Source of the DNA: Manduca sexta
Lineage: Eukaryota; Arthropoda; Insecta; Lepidoptera; Sphingidae
Assembly: GCF_014839805.1 (NCBI RefSeq)
Contig: NC_051132.1
Coordinates: forward strand, 5,828,001-5,892,000
DNA: 64,000 nucleotides
Direction of reading: 5' to 3'
The position numbers and the translations under genes are program-made. Shown here in pieces: positions 34,073 through 46,255 of this stretch. Below the pieces are notes generated by a model that had not been told where the DNA came from, searched no databases, and was given only the letters and a program-made list of their open reading frames with translations. How positions within the stretch are numbered: the first letter of the stretch is position 1; each line of letters opens with the position of its first letter.

Positions 34073-36039
34073 TACCACGTACTAATTAATATTTTTTCTA
34101 TTCATAAGTATATTTAAACTAAGTATCTATAACTATAGCGTCGTGGGTCATCAATATTAATAAACATTATGGTATTTAATAAAAGCTCACAGTACAATAT
34201 TGCAGTCGATATTAGAACTGATGGGCAGATGTTAGCAACTGGGTATAACAATTTCTGTTATGTATCGCTCAAGATGGCGGCATATTGCCCAGCTAAATTA
34301 ACTTAGGTGGACGCGTGAGCTGAGCATTTGTGCTAACGCAATGTACGGAATTTGAGATCTTTTTAGGTATAAGATATAATAGTGACTTACTTTTTGGAAT
34401 AGCTAATATATAATGGAATTATTTTAGGAACGAAAGGTACGATTATAAGTAAGGTGTAGCAATACGCCAACACAGTAGTATATATATATGACTTAGTATA
34501 ATCAGACACTTATCACACTAATTCACTATACCACTGGTAAACATACGCACTCTACGACAGTTAAGGCACAGCTTTTATAATGTTGTTTGACAAATTATGT
34601 GTAGAGGGGGAAAAACTGGTGTTAGAATATGAAAATGAAGGTAGTTTTGATAGGTGCGACAACACGATGAATGCTGTATTAGGACAAAATGAATGTTAAT
34701 TAATAGAATCAACTATAATTGGGATAATATGTTTTGTTAAAGTTTGAAGTGAAAGATTATTTTGCTAAACGAAAGATGATCCCTCATCAGTCAAATAGTC
34801 TACTGCATGTCATCTCAGTTTAGAATAAGTCCTATTATAAAAACTACATAGAGTGTTGCCAGCCCACACTGAAAATTGTACGCGACACCTCAAAGTTATA
34901 TAGCCGAACGGATTAACTTTAAATTATTTGTATTAAAACTATTGTAACACAAATACAAATCCAATATTCCGTTACTAACACATTTCCTCAATATCGCTTC
35001 CAAAATTATTCTATAAGGTTCAATTGTGGATTATTGTTGGCATTTACAAACCTCTCATCTAAAGTTTAATAACTAAAGTTCATTTCCCGCCTTTATTATT
35101 AAGTAATGTGGAAACCTAACCCTTTATTTGCTATCGACAATATTTCTTATTGGGGATATTGCTTGCCGCGAACACTCTCATAAAAGGACAAATATATTCT
35201 ACATACGACTATAAATATGAGAATTTAGAGAGAACGAAAGAAAATATTTAATTGTAACAAGCAAGATTACAAAATTATTACAAAAAAAGTCACAAAAGCG
35301 ACCGTAACTCAGCATATTATGCTGATAAAAACTATCACTGATCTCCCGTTGGGCCGTTTTGTGATGTCGCGAACGCCAAAGGCATAAACATTAGTGAAAA
35401 AACTAACGAGCATCATGAATGCTCTGTGCAAAACATGCACCAAAAAGCATAGGCGAATGAGTAGACATCCAGATCATCATTTTGGAGGGTGAGTTAAATG
35501 TTAAGCGCTCTGCACACCAATTCACTTCCCAGTGGACCAGCGACTTTCTTGTCGGCGAGTTAGTTGGTGTAGTCCGTGACGTCATTTCATTGTAAGTCGG
35601 TAACTTGGTCGTCAACATATTGTTTCAGCGGTAAAGGATGTACATTGTTTTCGCAATTAATGATTGACATATCGACAGCTTGCGTGGATATAGATATTTT
35701 ATACACATATAGTTGTTAAATAAAATGGAGTATGTAGAGGATGCAAGAAATTATAAATTTGAAGTCAGGTTTTTTGTTTATTTTATGTAAATGAGTTTAC
35801 AAATCCTGAATAAAATTTGGACCCAATACGTAATAAGTAGTAAATACTATGTAGATCACAGGTCAAATAGACGTTCATCAATGAATACTAAATATTCGTA
35901 AGAGACAAATATTTAATGAAAGATAATTTTATGACATCGTAGTTACGTGTTTTTTTTGTCAAACATGTGTCCAGATGATGGATGGCAGCCGACAACGCTT
36001 TTTTATTTTTTTAAACTTCAAACTAGAGATATGTAATAA
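34073..36039. other. No feature recognised
   Basis: AT-rich, apart from a moderately GC-rich patch at 35340-35640 with a TGACGTCA palindrome (35577) and open frames on both strands. A GGAGGGTGAGTT there resembles a donor, but no partner exon or family was found. Confidence 0.45.
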
Positions 36040-36225
36040 TATCAGTCCTGTGCTATATATTACTCACAGTTGATCACGGGCCTATTCTACTAAGACAGTA
36101 TTCAGGGCTTAGCCCACACTGGCCTAGTGAGGGTTTGCAGATTTCACATAACTTTGAAATTCTTATAGAGAATTCCTATGTATTCTTTCACCATGCCTCT
36201 AAGTTACTTACATGAGTTAAAGTAA
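36040..36225 (-). repeat. SINE-B fragment, diverged
   Basis: It contains ATATCAGTCCTGTGCTATAT, ATCACGGGCCTATTCTACTA, GGCCTAGTGAGGGTTTGCAG and CTTATAGAGAATTCC. It lies in opposite orientation to the copy at 36365. Confidence 0.65.
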
Positions 36226-36364
36226 TAAGGCAACTGGCAGTAAGCAGGCGTGTTTGGTGTTTACAGGGCTTTATATATGCAAGCCAAATTATATCTACCT
36301 TAGGCTGCAGCACAATTTAAATGATTAGACAAAGGGTTTTGACTGTAATATGTATAAGTTGCGA

Positions 36365-36668
36365 TAGCCTATTTGATTGTGGAACGGACTTCCGAGACAA
36401 ATGTCCGCAGGTTCAAAACCCAAGGATATACAACTCTGAAATTTAAAAAAATTATGTGTGTATTCTTTGTGAATTATTGCTTGCTATAACAGTGAAGGAA
36501 ACACCGTAAGGTAACCTGCATACCTGAGAAGTTCTCTATAGGATTATGGAGGGTGTGTGAAGTCTACCAATCCGCACTAGGCCAGCGTGGTGGACTAAGG
36601 CCTTACCCTCTCAATAATACAATAGACCCGTGCCTAACAGTGGGACAGTATGTCATACAGGACTGATA
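36365..36668 (+). mobile_element. SINE-B, tRNA-derived
   Basis: The best plus-strand view of this family. The head GCGATAGCCTATTTGATTG (A-box) is followed by GTCCGCAGGTTCAAAACCC (B-box). It continues through AAATTATGTGTGTATTCTTT, the GAAGTCTACCAATCCGC core and AGGCCAGCGTGGTGGACTAA, and ends CAGGACTGATAGTATATTAT. Confidence 0.85.
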
Positions 36669-37109
36669 GTATATTATATTATATATTAGTACCATAGTTT
36701 TAAACCCTCGAAGAAAACGGAGGGTTATGTAGTAAGGCATGTGTCTTCTTTATCTATGGAATCGAATCGAATTTACTTTAATCAAAGTATTAAGGAAAAA
36801 TCATAAAACGATATTAATTAATTTAAATTTTCCTTTTAATATGAAGTTAAAATTATTAAAGACATTCAGTGAATATTTCCGATATCGAAGACCGAATGAA
36901 TTTATGTTGTTCGTTTAAATACGCTGGAATGTTCAATGGATCTGATTGATCGGATATAGTTTGCAAAGCTACAGTAATTGAATTAAATCTTCGACAGTGC
37001 TAACGCGGTTTAATGGATTTCGCGATGAATGAACTGTTTGGTGCGGCAGTCTATTATTTTTAAGGTGGAAATTGAATTATTATAAAACAAACAAACACTC
37101 TATACTCCT
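36669..37109. other. No feature recognised
   Basis: AT-rich sequence with no feature that I can support. Confidence 0.5.
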
Positions 37110-37312
37110 TAATCCACGTTAGGGCAAGCAGATGAGCAACCAGGTCATCCAATTTTCGCCAAATGTGTTCTGCCTAGTGATATAATAAGGGATATATCGC
37201 CATATTGAACAGAAAATGCCAATATAAATTTTCCCGACCCGAGTTTCGAACCTGGGATATCAGAGCGGTGTCGTATCGTACACGCAATACAACTACGCCA
37301 CCAAGGCAATCT
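37110..37312 (-). mobile_element. SINE-A, tRNA-derived
   Basis: Reverse copy: GTTAGGGCAAGCAGATGAG, TTTTCGCCAAATGTGTTCTG and GGGATATATCGCCATATTGA. The reversed B-box lies in GAGTTTCGAACCTGGGATAT, and the reversed head is CTACGCCACCAAGGCA. Confidence 0.8.
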
Positions 37313-37397
37313 TATTTTAGAATTTGTTTTGTCAGTAGGAATGGTATCGATTACTTGTTACCGGTAAAAGTATCACATTTATTAATTATAAATTTAC

Positions 37398-37590
37398 GTG
37401 CGGCTCCGCCCGAGTGAAAAAAAGTTTCAGGGATAAATATTTTCCGGGGATAAGTAGCCCATAGCACTAAGAAGTAGAGTGTTAGTGAAGAATATATATA
37501 AGAGTCCTATTAGTGAAAAATATATCTAAATCGGTTTATTAGTTTCTGAGATTAGCGTGTTCAAACAAACATACTTTTCAGCTTTATATA
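37398..37590 (-). mobile_element. Helitron-like element
   Basis: Read in reverse, its 5' side is TATATAAAGCTGAAAAGTAT with TTTGTTTGAACACGC, the same start as the 123-bp-array elements. Its 3' side is CTCGGGCGGAGCCGCACG without CTAG. It abuts the next copy head to tail. Confidence 0.55.
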
Positions 37591-37593
37591 TTA

Positions 37594-37792
37594 CTAGCTT
37601 TTGTTCGCGGTATTGCCCGCGTGAAAGAGTTTTCCGGGATTAAACTCCCTGTATATATTTTTCTGAGATAGAAAGTAGCGTACTTCCGGGGGTCTCGAAT
37701 TACCTCGACACCGGATTTCATCAAAATCTGTTGGGTAGTTTTTGATAGATAGACACATGTGGCGGTGGACTTTATTCAAAAATATATTCAAA
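37594..37792 (-). mobile_element. Helitron-like element
   Basis: The left edge ACTAGCTTTTGTTCGCGGTA, TTGCCCGCGTGAAAG is the reversed hairpin plus CTAG 3' terminus. It continues through TTTTCCGGGATTAAAC, ACCGGATTTCATCAAAATC and TTTGATAGATAGACAC. Confidence 0.6.
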
Positions 37793-37829
37793 AAATAATT
37801 AACTCAAAGAAATATTTTTTATGTGTTTT

Positions 37830-38015
37830 GCAACATTTTTCATTGATGTTCTGCTCCTATTGGTCTTAGCGGACTAGCGTGACGTTAAATAGCCTATAGC
37901 CTTCCTCGATAAATGGACTATTCAACACTAAAAGATTTTTTTAATTCGAACCAGTAGTTCTTGAGATTAGCGCGTTCAAATAATAGCACTATTCAGCTTT
38001 GTATAATAGTATAGA
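37830..38015 (-). mobile_element. Single-unit relative of the 123-bp array element
   Basis: It has one copy of the unit (GTTCTGCTCCTATTGGTCTT, AATAGCCTATAGCC, AGTAGTTCTTGAGATTAGCG). It then shows the shared end TTCAGCTTTGTATAATAGTA with the 5' terminus at 38015. This shows the ancestral element carries one unit and that the arrays at the window ends are expansions. Confidence 0.7.
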
Positions 38016-39204
38016 CATAGATGTATAGACATGCTTATTTCTGATACTGATTATGTAGAAAAGTTTTCGCTGATGGTATAATTGTACGTTAAGTTAGCGC
38101 AATGTATTTTGAATGTTATTCTGACTACTAAACTTGTGCTTAAGTTTGTACATTTCATTCGTTTAGTTTATTTATTTCTTTTTATACAGCCATTCCTGTT
38201 CATATCGTCACCGTGGGACCGCTTCAGCTCAAAGCGCTAAGCAGCCACTCTCAAGTTGTTTCAGGAATAGGAGTTCTATATAATTGTCGGTTTCTATAAC
38301 AACGCCATAGCATTTTAATGATTGGATTATTATCATGATATTCAATATAATATATATTATTTGTTAGGATCTGAAGGGATGTTGTATTAAAATAAAAATA
38401 ATAATTTCTGACTTCAGAAATTCTTCCATAAAGATTTCACTAACCAACCGATAGATACTACTGTCAATGACCAACTGCCTTGGTTTATCAAACGCTCAGT
38501 GGTTTTTAAAGTAAAAAAAGTCACAAATATATACTGACATAAATACTCGATATGTACCTTGACCAAATTTTCACCATTAGTATCACGATGGTTGCCTTTA
38601 AAATCGTCTATTAATTTTTATTCTATGGACTAATTTTATTTTTGACCGTGTAATGTTCCGCTCTAGGTTATTTATTTACCGATCACCCAGTATATAATAA
38701 TTTCACCGCCCGGAATACTTTATTTTACAGGTATTGGAATTAATGGATATTAATTTTGTTTATACATTATTTTGTTTATGTTTAACACTTTGTATATCAT
38801 TTTACGATCTAACTTTCTAATAGCTACAATACTAATTGCAATTTCAAGAGAAAAAGGTTAAAAAGAAAATTTGTTGTGATGATTATTCACATAAAATGCC
38901 TGATAATTCCTGTACTTAAAAAGCTCTTGTTTATATTACACCTAAATATAACAACACAGTTACTATTGTTATTCTATATTAAAAAGAGAATCCTTTTTTT
39001 CCTAACTATATTCTTACTTGCTAATTTTACCCCGCTGCTATAATATAAAGCTCCCATCGTATCCTTTTCGTTGATAAAAAGTAGTTAAAATATTAATCAA
39101 AGTATTTATCTTAGTGATAAATTTTATAGTAAACCATTCAGTAGTTTATGGGTTAGCAAATTTGAACATATACGCACCTACTTAAATTAGAAGTATGCCA
39201 GGAG
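38016..39204. other. No feature recognised
   Basis: AT-rich; the region at 38210-38260 is less AT-rich but shows no motif. Confidence 0.5.
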
Positions 39205-39296
39205 TATGCCAGGACCGTGCAAAGTGGTAATCTATAGTCTCTGCCTACCCCTATGGGATAAAGGCGTGATACTATGTATGTATGTATGTATGTACT
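39205..39296 (+). repeat. SINE-A tail fragment plus (ATGT)n
   Basis: CAAAGTGGTAATCTATAGTC, CTGCCTACCCCTATGGGATA and AAGGCGTGATACT are the 3' part of SINE-A. They are followed by five ATGT repeats (39275-39294). Confidence 0.7.
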
Positions 39297-40259
39297 TAAA
39301 TTAGTAGAATGAGGCAAATACAGCTCTTGTTGTGTCAAAGTATCTAACTAATTAATTTCAAGAGCTAGGGCTTGAGGGCTTGCTTCACAAATGTCAAATC
39401 AATTTTATTTGGCAGTTATCGTATTAAATATGTATACGTCGTATTTAATAATTTAGATAATACTCATTTTATTACCTTTTATTTTAGCTTAGATTTCAAT
39501 GTGACTTCTGTGTTTGGTAGACTAAATGTGACGAATAGCATTTACTCAGTTGTAAAACAAGCCCCTATAATTAATACTGTTGTGGATGAATACTAAAAGT
39601 AGATTATAAAGGCTCGTTCACATAGGAAGGTAATGGTTAAAAGTTTTACTATTTAGATTTATCAGATTTGTGATAAATAGCTCAGATATCTCTTTTTTTT
39701 ACAAATAAATTAGTTTCGTCGTAAAACAGAAAAATACTGTTATAATGTATTCAAAGGCTGATTTTTAAATCGTCACATAAAAGTTACGTTTAAAGTAAAT
39801 TTTAACTAAGTGAATAGAGAAATCAACCAATTTCCATACAAAAGTATTCTTATTCTTTGTATTGCATTTTTCATGTAAATAACTTATGTGATGATTGCAG
39901 AATCAATCCTAAATAAACTGGAGTAACTCTCTTTTAAATATTTCGTCTATAAAAATACAACCTTATCTTATTGAATGTAGCTATTTATCGAGCTTTAGAA
40001 TCTAAATAGTGTAATTGTGCCTTAAGTCGTTTAATTAAAGTCCCAGGTGCGTCAGCAAGACTGTTTAGACGGGCTATATGTCACGCAAACTACCACAACT
40101 TTTCACAATGTATTTCTGTAAATGATGAGAATATGCTTCACACCATATGGTGTAGACAATTGTTTTTTGACAAAGCAATGATACGAATATTCATAGATAT
40201 TTTTTTAGCAAAAAAGTACAACTAATGAAAATTTTGTTGCCACAAAAAAATCTTGAATA
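39297..40259. other. No feature recognised
   Basis: AT-rich sequence with no feature that I can support. Confidence 0.5.
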
Positions 40260-40447
40260 AGTCTTCTACTTTTTTAAAAAGAAAACATTGAATCGTTCAA
40301 ATCGAAAATTGTCAAAAAATCTGAAAAATATGCATAACTCGAAAACTATGAAAAATAGCGGAACATACATGGTGGTGATTCGGATACCCCAAGGGGTGCT
40401 CTATATCTAGACCTCCACTTGACACTATTTTCTGGGACACCCTGTAT
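40260..40447 (+). repeat. Interspersed repeat ending GGGACACCCTGTATA
   Basis: It carries ATAACTCGAAAACTATGAAA, GGTGGTGATTCGGATACCCC, AAGGGGTGCTCTATATCTAG and the terminal GGGACACCCTGTATA. That terminus is common at the ends of insect DNA transposon relics. The left end is not defined. A facing TACAGGGTGTCG lies at 53387. Confidence 0.55.
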
Positions 40448-40703
40448 AGGTATATAATAATTTAATGTATATATATTGTTCGAAATTATTAGAACTAAGT
40501 ACTATGCATTTTAATATCGGTTAGGGTTCGCTAAACAGCAATTGACAACATTTCATTTTTTCAACATACCAAAATGTTTATATTTTATGAAACTAGATCT
40601 AAAATGATGAGACCCATATTTTTTATTTTTTCGAAATGCAGATATTTTCATTCATGATTTTCACTTTGAATTTTGTTTTATTCTAAAACGACGTAAGCTC
40701 CAA

Positions 40704-40930
40704 ATGACGTCACATATACGGCTCAAAACGCAATGACCTTTGCTTTGCAGTAAAAAAAAATGAAGTGACAGTTTTTTTTTGTTTCTGTCTCTCTCGTTGA
40801 AAGTGACAGTTGTGACGAATCTATTGTAATATTGACATTTGGCATTGAAAAATGACGGTGTCTTAGTTTTTAAAATAAATAATAAGGTGGACCAAGGAAC
40901 TATTTCATTCAACCGTATATGTGACGTCAT
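40704..40930. repeat. 18-bp perfect inverted repeat, each arm with TGACGTCA
   Basis: ATGACGTCACATATACGG (40704-40721) and its exact inverse (40913-40930) are 191 bases apart. The interior holds an A-run, a T-run and CTGTCTCTCTCG. This could be a small TIR element, but no target duplication was found. Confidence 0.6.
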
Positions 40931-43900
40931 CAAGCATTTTTCGGTTTTTAATTTTTTTCTCCGAAATTAAGTATTAAAAAAATATTAAAAATTCATAATC
41001 GAACTCAGAGTAGAAAAATTAAGAAAGGGTATTTTTGTTTTAGGCACGTTTACATTTTGAAATGTTGTCAATTCTTGGCTAGAAATAAATAAAGCCATTA
41101 CGAAGGACTCACGTATTATTCATACCTCATCCAAATTTATAACTTATGAATTCTTATTCCGAAAACTACCCTCACATTTTTAGACCCTATACTTACTTTC
41201 CGATGCTGAATGATAAAAACGGTGTTTAAATATTTCTCATCCACTACCCAAACTACAATTTTATAGCGCTCCTGGGCTACACAAAACTGCTCCTTATTAC
41301 CATATGTTTACATTTTCCAATGCACTCAACAGGAACACGGCCAACGACCTTATGTGTAACTTATATAGAAAATGTAAGTGAAATTTCATACGTGGGGAAA
41401 ATTATCTTATTATGTTACTGTAGGGACGAACTAAGATGGCCGTTGGGGGGCAAATTGGTTGCTTATTATTGTTTTGTTTTTGGGATAACTATTCGTGGTC
41501 AGAGAAGAGCCTGTTTGCATGGATTCGACCCTAATGTCATTGTCTCACAGAAAATATTCTAACAATACTAAAAATGTAAATGTTTGGATTTTTACTATAT
41601 ACATTTTGATAAAATTTGAAAAACGCATAGGCTAAATTTTGGGTTAACAAGAAGTGTTTTTACTCCCGAAAATTTTATGTTGTGATTTTTATTTCGAAAA
41701 AAAAATTCTGATCGGCAGGCAACAACTAGTAAGTATTTCAAGTTAAACAATATTTTAATAACTAATAATATATTTCTGTAATAGAAGGAAATATACCTAC
41801 TCAACCAATGTGGTCATACTTAAAGAAAAATCGGTTGCCCACATACATATATGTAAGAACATCACTTGAGAAGGGCTCGACCGGCTTAATTAAATCCTTT
41901 TTTGTTTTGTCCCTAACTATCAAGAAAAGATTCGTATCTAAAAATAATTTTTAAACTTCAACGGGAAGAATAAGCAATTTGGATGTATGAAAATATATTT
42001 TTTTGGAAACACTAATCTCCAAAATCACCCGATAACCGTGTTCAGTGAAAAATTTTACAAATTTTTAATTAGTTCAAGCTTGAAGCATAGGTGGCGCTAT
42101 TATTGAGACTTAAAAGATCAAATGTAGTACATAGAATGCGGTTCACGTAGAAGGCGGTCTCCGGTAGGACAACGTCTGCTGAGTCCTCTAGTGAATAATA
42201 AAACAGAGAACTTCGATATAGGGATCGACATGTGCAAAGTATATGTAATGCCACCCAAATACAAAACCAATATTTGCGTATATAACATATTTGACCAAAA
42301 AGATATTAAATATTTATTTACTTTTACCGTTTTCGACAGGCCGATTATTAATTTATGAAACATATAAAGAATGATGTAAAAAATAAACTGAATAATTAAA
42401 TTTATGCCAAAAATGTATGTTTATGAAATGTGAGGCATTATAGCATTTATTACTGTTAAAACATTACTTTTTACTTTACATACTATGAAAATTAATTTAA
42501 TTTTATGCATCTGATACCGACATGTCGATCTAGCGCAATAATGAGCCTACTTTATGTATTTGACAGCAAAGGTTTTCATGTAAGCTTTGAGATACTAATT
42601 TCCATATTTAATTTATATACGTCATGTTCCACAAAAAAAGTGCAAGAACAAATTAGTGATCTATGTTTTGTGTTTTTTATTTATTACGAAGGTAGAAATG
42701 TAGATTATGAAACGGTAAGTAAGCAAGCGGACTTCCACAGGCTGAAGAAGAAAAATAAGCAACGGCAAATCACCATGTACAAATGTTAAAATATGCCAAC
42801 TTTGCATAGGATATTCTTATCTTAGAAATATGCGTAAAAAATAAGTAAAACCGACTGCTAATGTAAAGCGCGTTACAATTTGAAATCATCCGGATCGTAT
42901 TATCTTTGTTCCACTACATTGGCTTTAGATCGTTTGTAGATCATTTATATACCGAATCAGGAGCGCCGGCTTGACATTGATCTGACGGACGTCGTCGCGC
43001 GCGCAATATAAAATTATTTTATAAATAACGGATTTTATCTAAAATTGAAAAACTTTCGAATTTATTACAATTAAACTTGGAATCATAAAATTCATTTGAA
43101 GTTTCAAAGTGAAGTGATTTGGATATTTGAGTGTCTTGTGTTTACATGTAAGTATTTTTGTTTAGGTTTTTTTTAAATATTAATCTGTTTTTTCATAAAT
43201 CTTACTAATAACTTTTTATAAAAAATATATTAACATTTCGCTTTAATTATTAAGAACAGTTACCTTCCTATCGTTACGTTACCACAAATGTAATTTTCAA
43301 TCGGCAAACTACTTAAGACAAGTTCACACAAAGTGTATCCAACCTCTATGGGAATAGAGGTATATTTCGAATAACTAATACAAAGCCTTGTCACATGTTA
43401 AAACATTGTTCTTATATGAAATGGAACTCTATTTCTACTGGAATAAAACTTGATGTAAAAGACTTTGCAGTCTATAGGGGGGACTGAGTTATTGGTCGGC
43501 CGAAAAATCAAAGTTACAAAACCTAGCTATAATTATATAATTTCCAATTATACCAAATTTTAAATTGTTTTAGCTATTGATAATATTATTCCAATGTCTA
43601 ACATTCGCGTAAACATAAGAAATCTCTATTTCTATGTTGTTCAATATTGTACAAGTCATAATTAAAATAATATATTGTTCTAAATTGCCTTAAATCAACA
43701 GGACCATCAGTGCACCAACAATTTAGTAACTTATGTTACACCAGAACGATCTATTAAGAACTCTGTGCCAAGTTCCAAATTAATATTTCGAACACCGCAC
43801 TTCGGAAACTGTTGAAGGTAATTAACGGTAAAGTGTTGCCGGCTATTAGTGATGTTTCGTAGAGCTAATGAAAGAAAATCATAATAGCAGTGTTTTAGTT

Positions 43901-44002
43901 ATATTCTATGAAATTTTATAAGATGTAAGAAAAATATTAAGCGGACTACCCCAAACTTTGTAAAAAACTGACTTCTGTAACTACCTATCTATATATTACC
44001 TA
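40931..44002. other. No gene recognised
   Basis: About 3 kb of AT-rich DNA. The open frames at 41320-41562, 42118-42363 and 42505-42789 have no recognisable motif. A GC-rich patch (42962-43010) precedes TATAAAATTATTTTATAAAT and, 130 bases later, a donor-like ACAT|GTAAGT at 43147 (see findings). A family C tail piece lies at 43603-43622. Confidence 0.45.
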
Positions 44003-44220
44003 TCTATATTATATTATTGTTATAAAACAAGGTCCCCTTTTCTGTCTGTATTCTATAGATTTTCTCAAAACCTACTAAACGGAGTTTTATGAAATTTAGT
44101 ATGGCGATAGTTTAAGACCCTGGGTAGGCTATAGGCTACTTTATATCCCGGGAAAATATATAGCGGGACTTTTATCCCGGAAAAACCCTTTACATGGGCA
44201 AAGCCGTGAGCAAAAGCTAG
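44003..44220 (+). mobile_element. Helitron-like element, complete
   Basis: It starts at A|TCTATATTATATTATTG with TATAAAACAAGGTCCCC, passes GGGAAAATATATAGCGGGAC and TTTTATCCCGG, and ends GGGCAAAGCCGTGAGCAAAA then CTAG|T. Both ends agree with insertion at an AT dinucleotide without target duplication. Confidence 0.68.
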
Positions 44221-44869
44221 TTTTCGATAAAAGTAAAATCTTAAGCCTCTCCAATATCTTTGTATCTAAAATACATGTCTGATGTTATTCACGATCACCC
44301 CCTTAGGAGACAAGATGATTTTCAAAATGATGATTTACAAAAAAGGTCTAGTGCTTGTGAGCAATAGGAAGATAGCAAGTAAGAATACAGAATTTGCCAT
44401 CTTCGTTCGTTAGAGCACTTATACCAGTATATGCGATCGGAAGCAAATCGCCAGAGAGCACTCGCCTTAAGCTATAGATTACATCCAATATTCCACGTTA
44501 TTAATCCATACACAATTTGACGAATAATGAAAATAATTTGCAATTAATATTTTAATAAAATATTAACATCAGTACACACTCGTAATCCGCATTTAATTAC
44601 AAATTTCCACTACGTTTGCTAAGTGTTAAGATAATTTTAATTCATAGCTATATGTGTAATCCTGCAGTACTGTTCGAATATATTATTTTAATAATATACA
44701 AATAATTCCGAAACCACATTAATTTACAGAGCTTATCAGACAATATAAATGTAAATGAATTGCTAATTTAATTTTGGTCCTTGATTGAGAAATATATTTT
44801 CGATATGATTCATAGTGTTCATGAATGACATTGGATCAGTAATTTTGGTAACTTTTTATATATATAGGC
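44221..44869. other. No feature recognised
   Basis: AT-rich sequence with no feature that I can support. Confidence 0.5.
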
Positions 44870-44952
44870 CAATACATATAACAGTGGTGAAGGGTGAAAT
44901 TTTTCAAAAGGGATGCCGGTAGGTGTCTTGTATGGATGTTTCGCCAATTTAT
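44870..44952 (+). repeat. Family D, short copy
   Basis: AGTGGTGAAGGGTGAAATTT to GGATGTTTCGCCAA, only about 80 bp, with GATGCCGGTAGG in the middle. It is directly followed by the next repeat. Confidence 0.5.
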
Positions 44953-44955
44953 AAT

Positions 44956-45273
44956 TTACTAGCTGACCCGACAGACGTTGTCCGTCCCGACCCGTCTTAA
45001 CTATGAATTTCCAGGTCGCATTCTGTCAATCGCTGACAGTTATTTCAAACAATTGACAGTTATATAAAATTAATATTTTCGTTAAGTTTTCTTAACTTTT
45101 CTAATTTTCCGCTCAACTTTCTTATTTGTTTTCTATCATAAGAACCTTCTTCTGATAATATTTAATACAACAAAAAAAGAATTAGCGAAATTGTTCCACC
45201 CGTTCACGCGTGATGCTATGACCAAGGGAAATAGAGATTCACTTTTATATATATATATAGATTACTTACAACA
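44956..45273 (+). repeat. Interspersed repeat beginning ACTAGCTGACCC
   Basis: It starts ACTAGCTGACCCGACAGACG and contains GTCGCATTCTGTCAATCGCT. It ends AAGAATTAGCGAAATTGTTC, CCCGTTCACGCGTGATGC, GACCAAGGGAAATAGAGATT and a TATATA tail. This end word is common in lepidopteran genomes. Class unsure. Confidence 0.6.
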
Positions 45274-46048
45274 GTATAGTTATTTTAGAATTGACTAGCA
45301 AAAAAGTTCTCTGAATCTCATATTTATACCTAAAATAAATTATAGAAGAACAGAACAAATACTATTAAGCCATGGCATTAAAATATTAACAGTAAACAAT
45401 TACCACAGTACAAATTTCGTTCAGATTTATTTAGGTTAATGAGCCAAGAAAAGTAAAACGGCAAATTAATTTTATAATGCTCCAGTAGCGCGCGGTGAAC
45501 TGCACTTTTGAGTTTGTTATTGATTGTGGCGGGTAATGTTTTTAGTTGGGAACTTGCAAGTAGGATTTATGGAACGCTCAAGTGGCACTTGAATCTGCAG
45601 ACATGTAACCCATTCCTCGCACATTTGGGAAATAAAGATGGTGTAGATAATAAGACTTTATAATGTATAGTTACTTATAGACCGAACATCAGGGCCAAAT
45701 TTTTGTTCCAAAAGTTATTACCATTTGGTAATAAGGTGCCTTATTTGAAATGTCCGTATGACAAGATGTCACAACGCCTTAGACATTAATTCAAAAACAA
45801 TATATTTACAGAAAGTGTGCTAATATGCGCAGTATAAACGTGCAAATCAAGACATAGAAAAAATATGAAGCATTTTACATTGTTGTTTTGCTATTTCACA
45901 GTAGATTGAGTGACCATTGCATGAGTGCAAAGTATTGTATGACAATTTTCTCAATATCCGCTTTATATAATCTTAGAAATCTTTGTGTGTTATAATTCTA
46001 GCGGCCGTTGGAGTGTGGCTTTTCCATCGGTGAACATAATTATAACAG
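45274..46048. other. No feature recognised
   Basis: AT-rich sequence with no feature that I can support. Confidence 0.5.
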
Positions 46049-46255
46049 TTCGATGGTGTAGTTGTACTGCGAGCGCTGTACACCATCAGTCTGAGGTTCC
46101 AGGTTCGATTCTTGAATAAAATGATAGTGTTTTCTTTTTTTGTATCAGCCTGGAGCTTGGTATGTGTAGTTAATATGATAGGCTCGCCGTCTTTCTATCC
46201 AAGGTATAGACATGATGAAAAGTGCTATCCTTGGTTGCGCTGGTGAAGTGAATTC
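46049..46255 (+). mobile_element. SINE-A, diverged
   Basis: The head GTTCGATGGTGTAGTTGTAC (A-box) and GAGGTTCCAGGTTCGATTC (B-box) are followed by ATAGTGTTTTCTTTTTTTGT, CAGCCTGGAGC and TAGGCTCGCCGTC. Confidence 0.72.

Noticed and set aside
35403..35618. Frames on both strands near GGAGGGTGAGTT
   Set aside because: The donor-like site and a CxxC-containing frame looked promising, but no acceptor, partner exon or family could be found.
42505..42789. 94-codon plus-strand frame
   Set aside because: It has no recognisable domain, codon use follows local AT content, and a GTAAGT in the middle has no partner acceptor.
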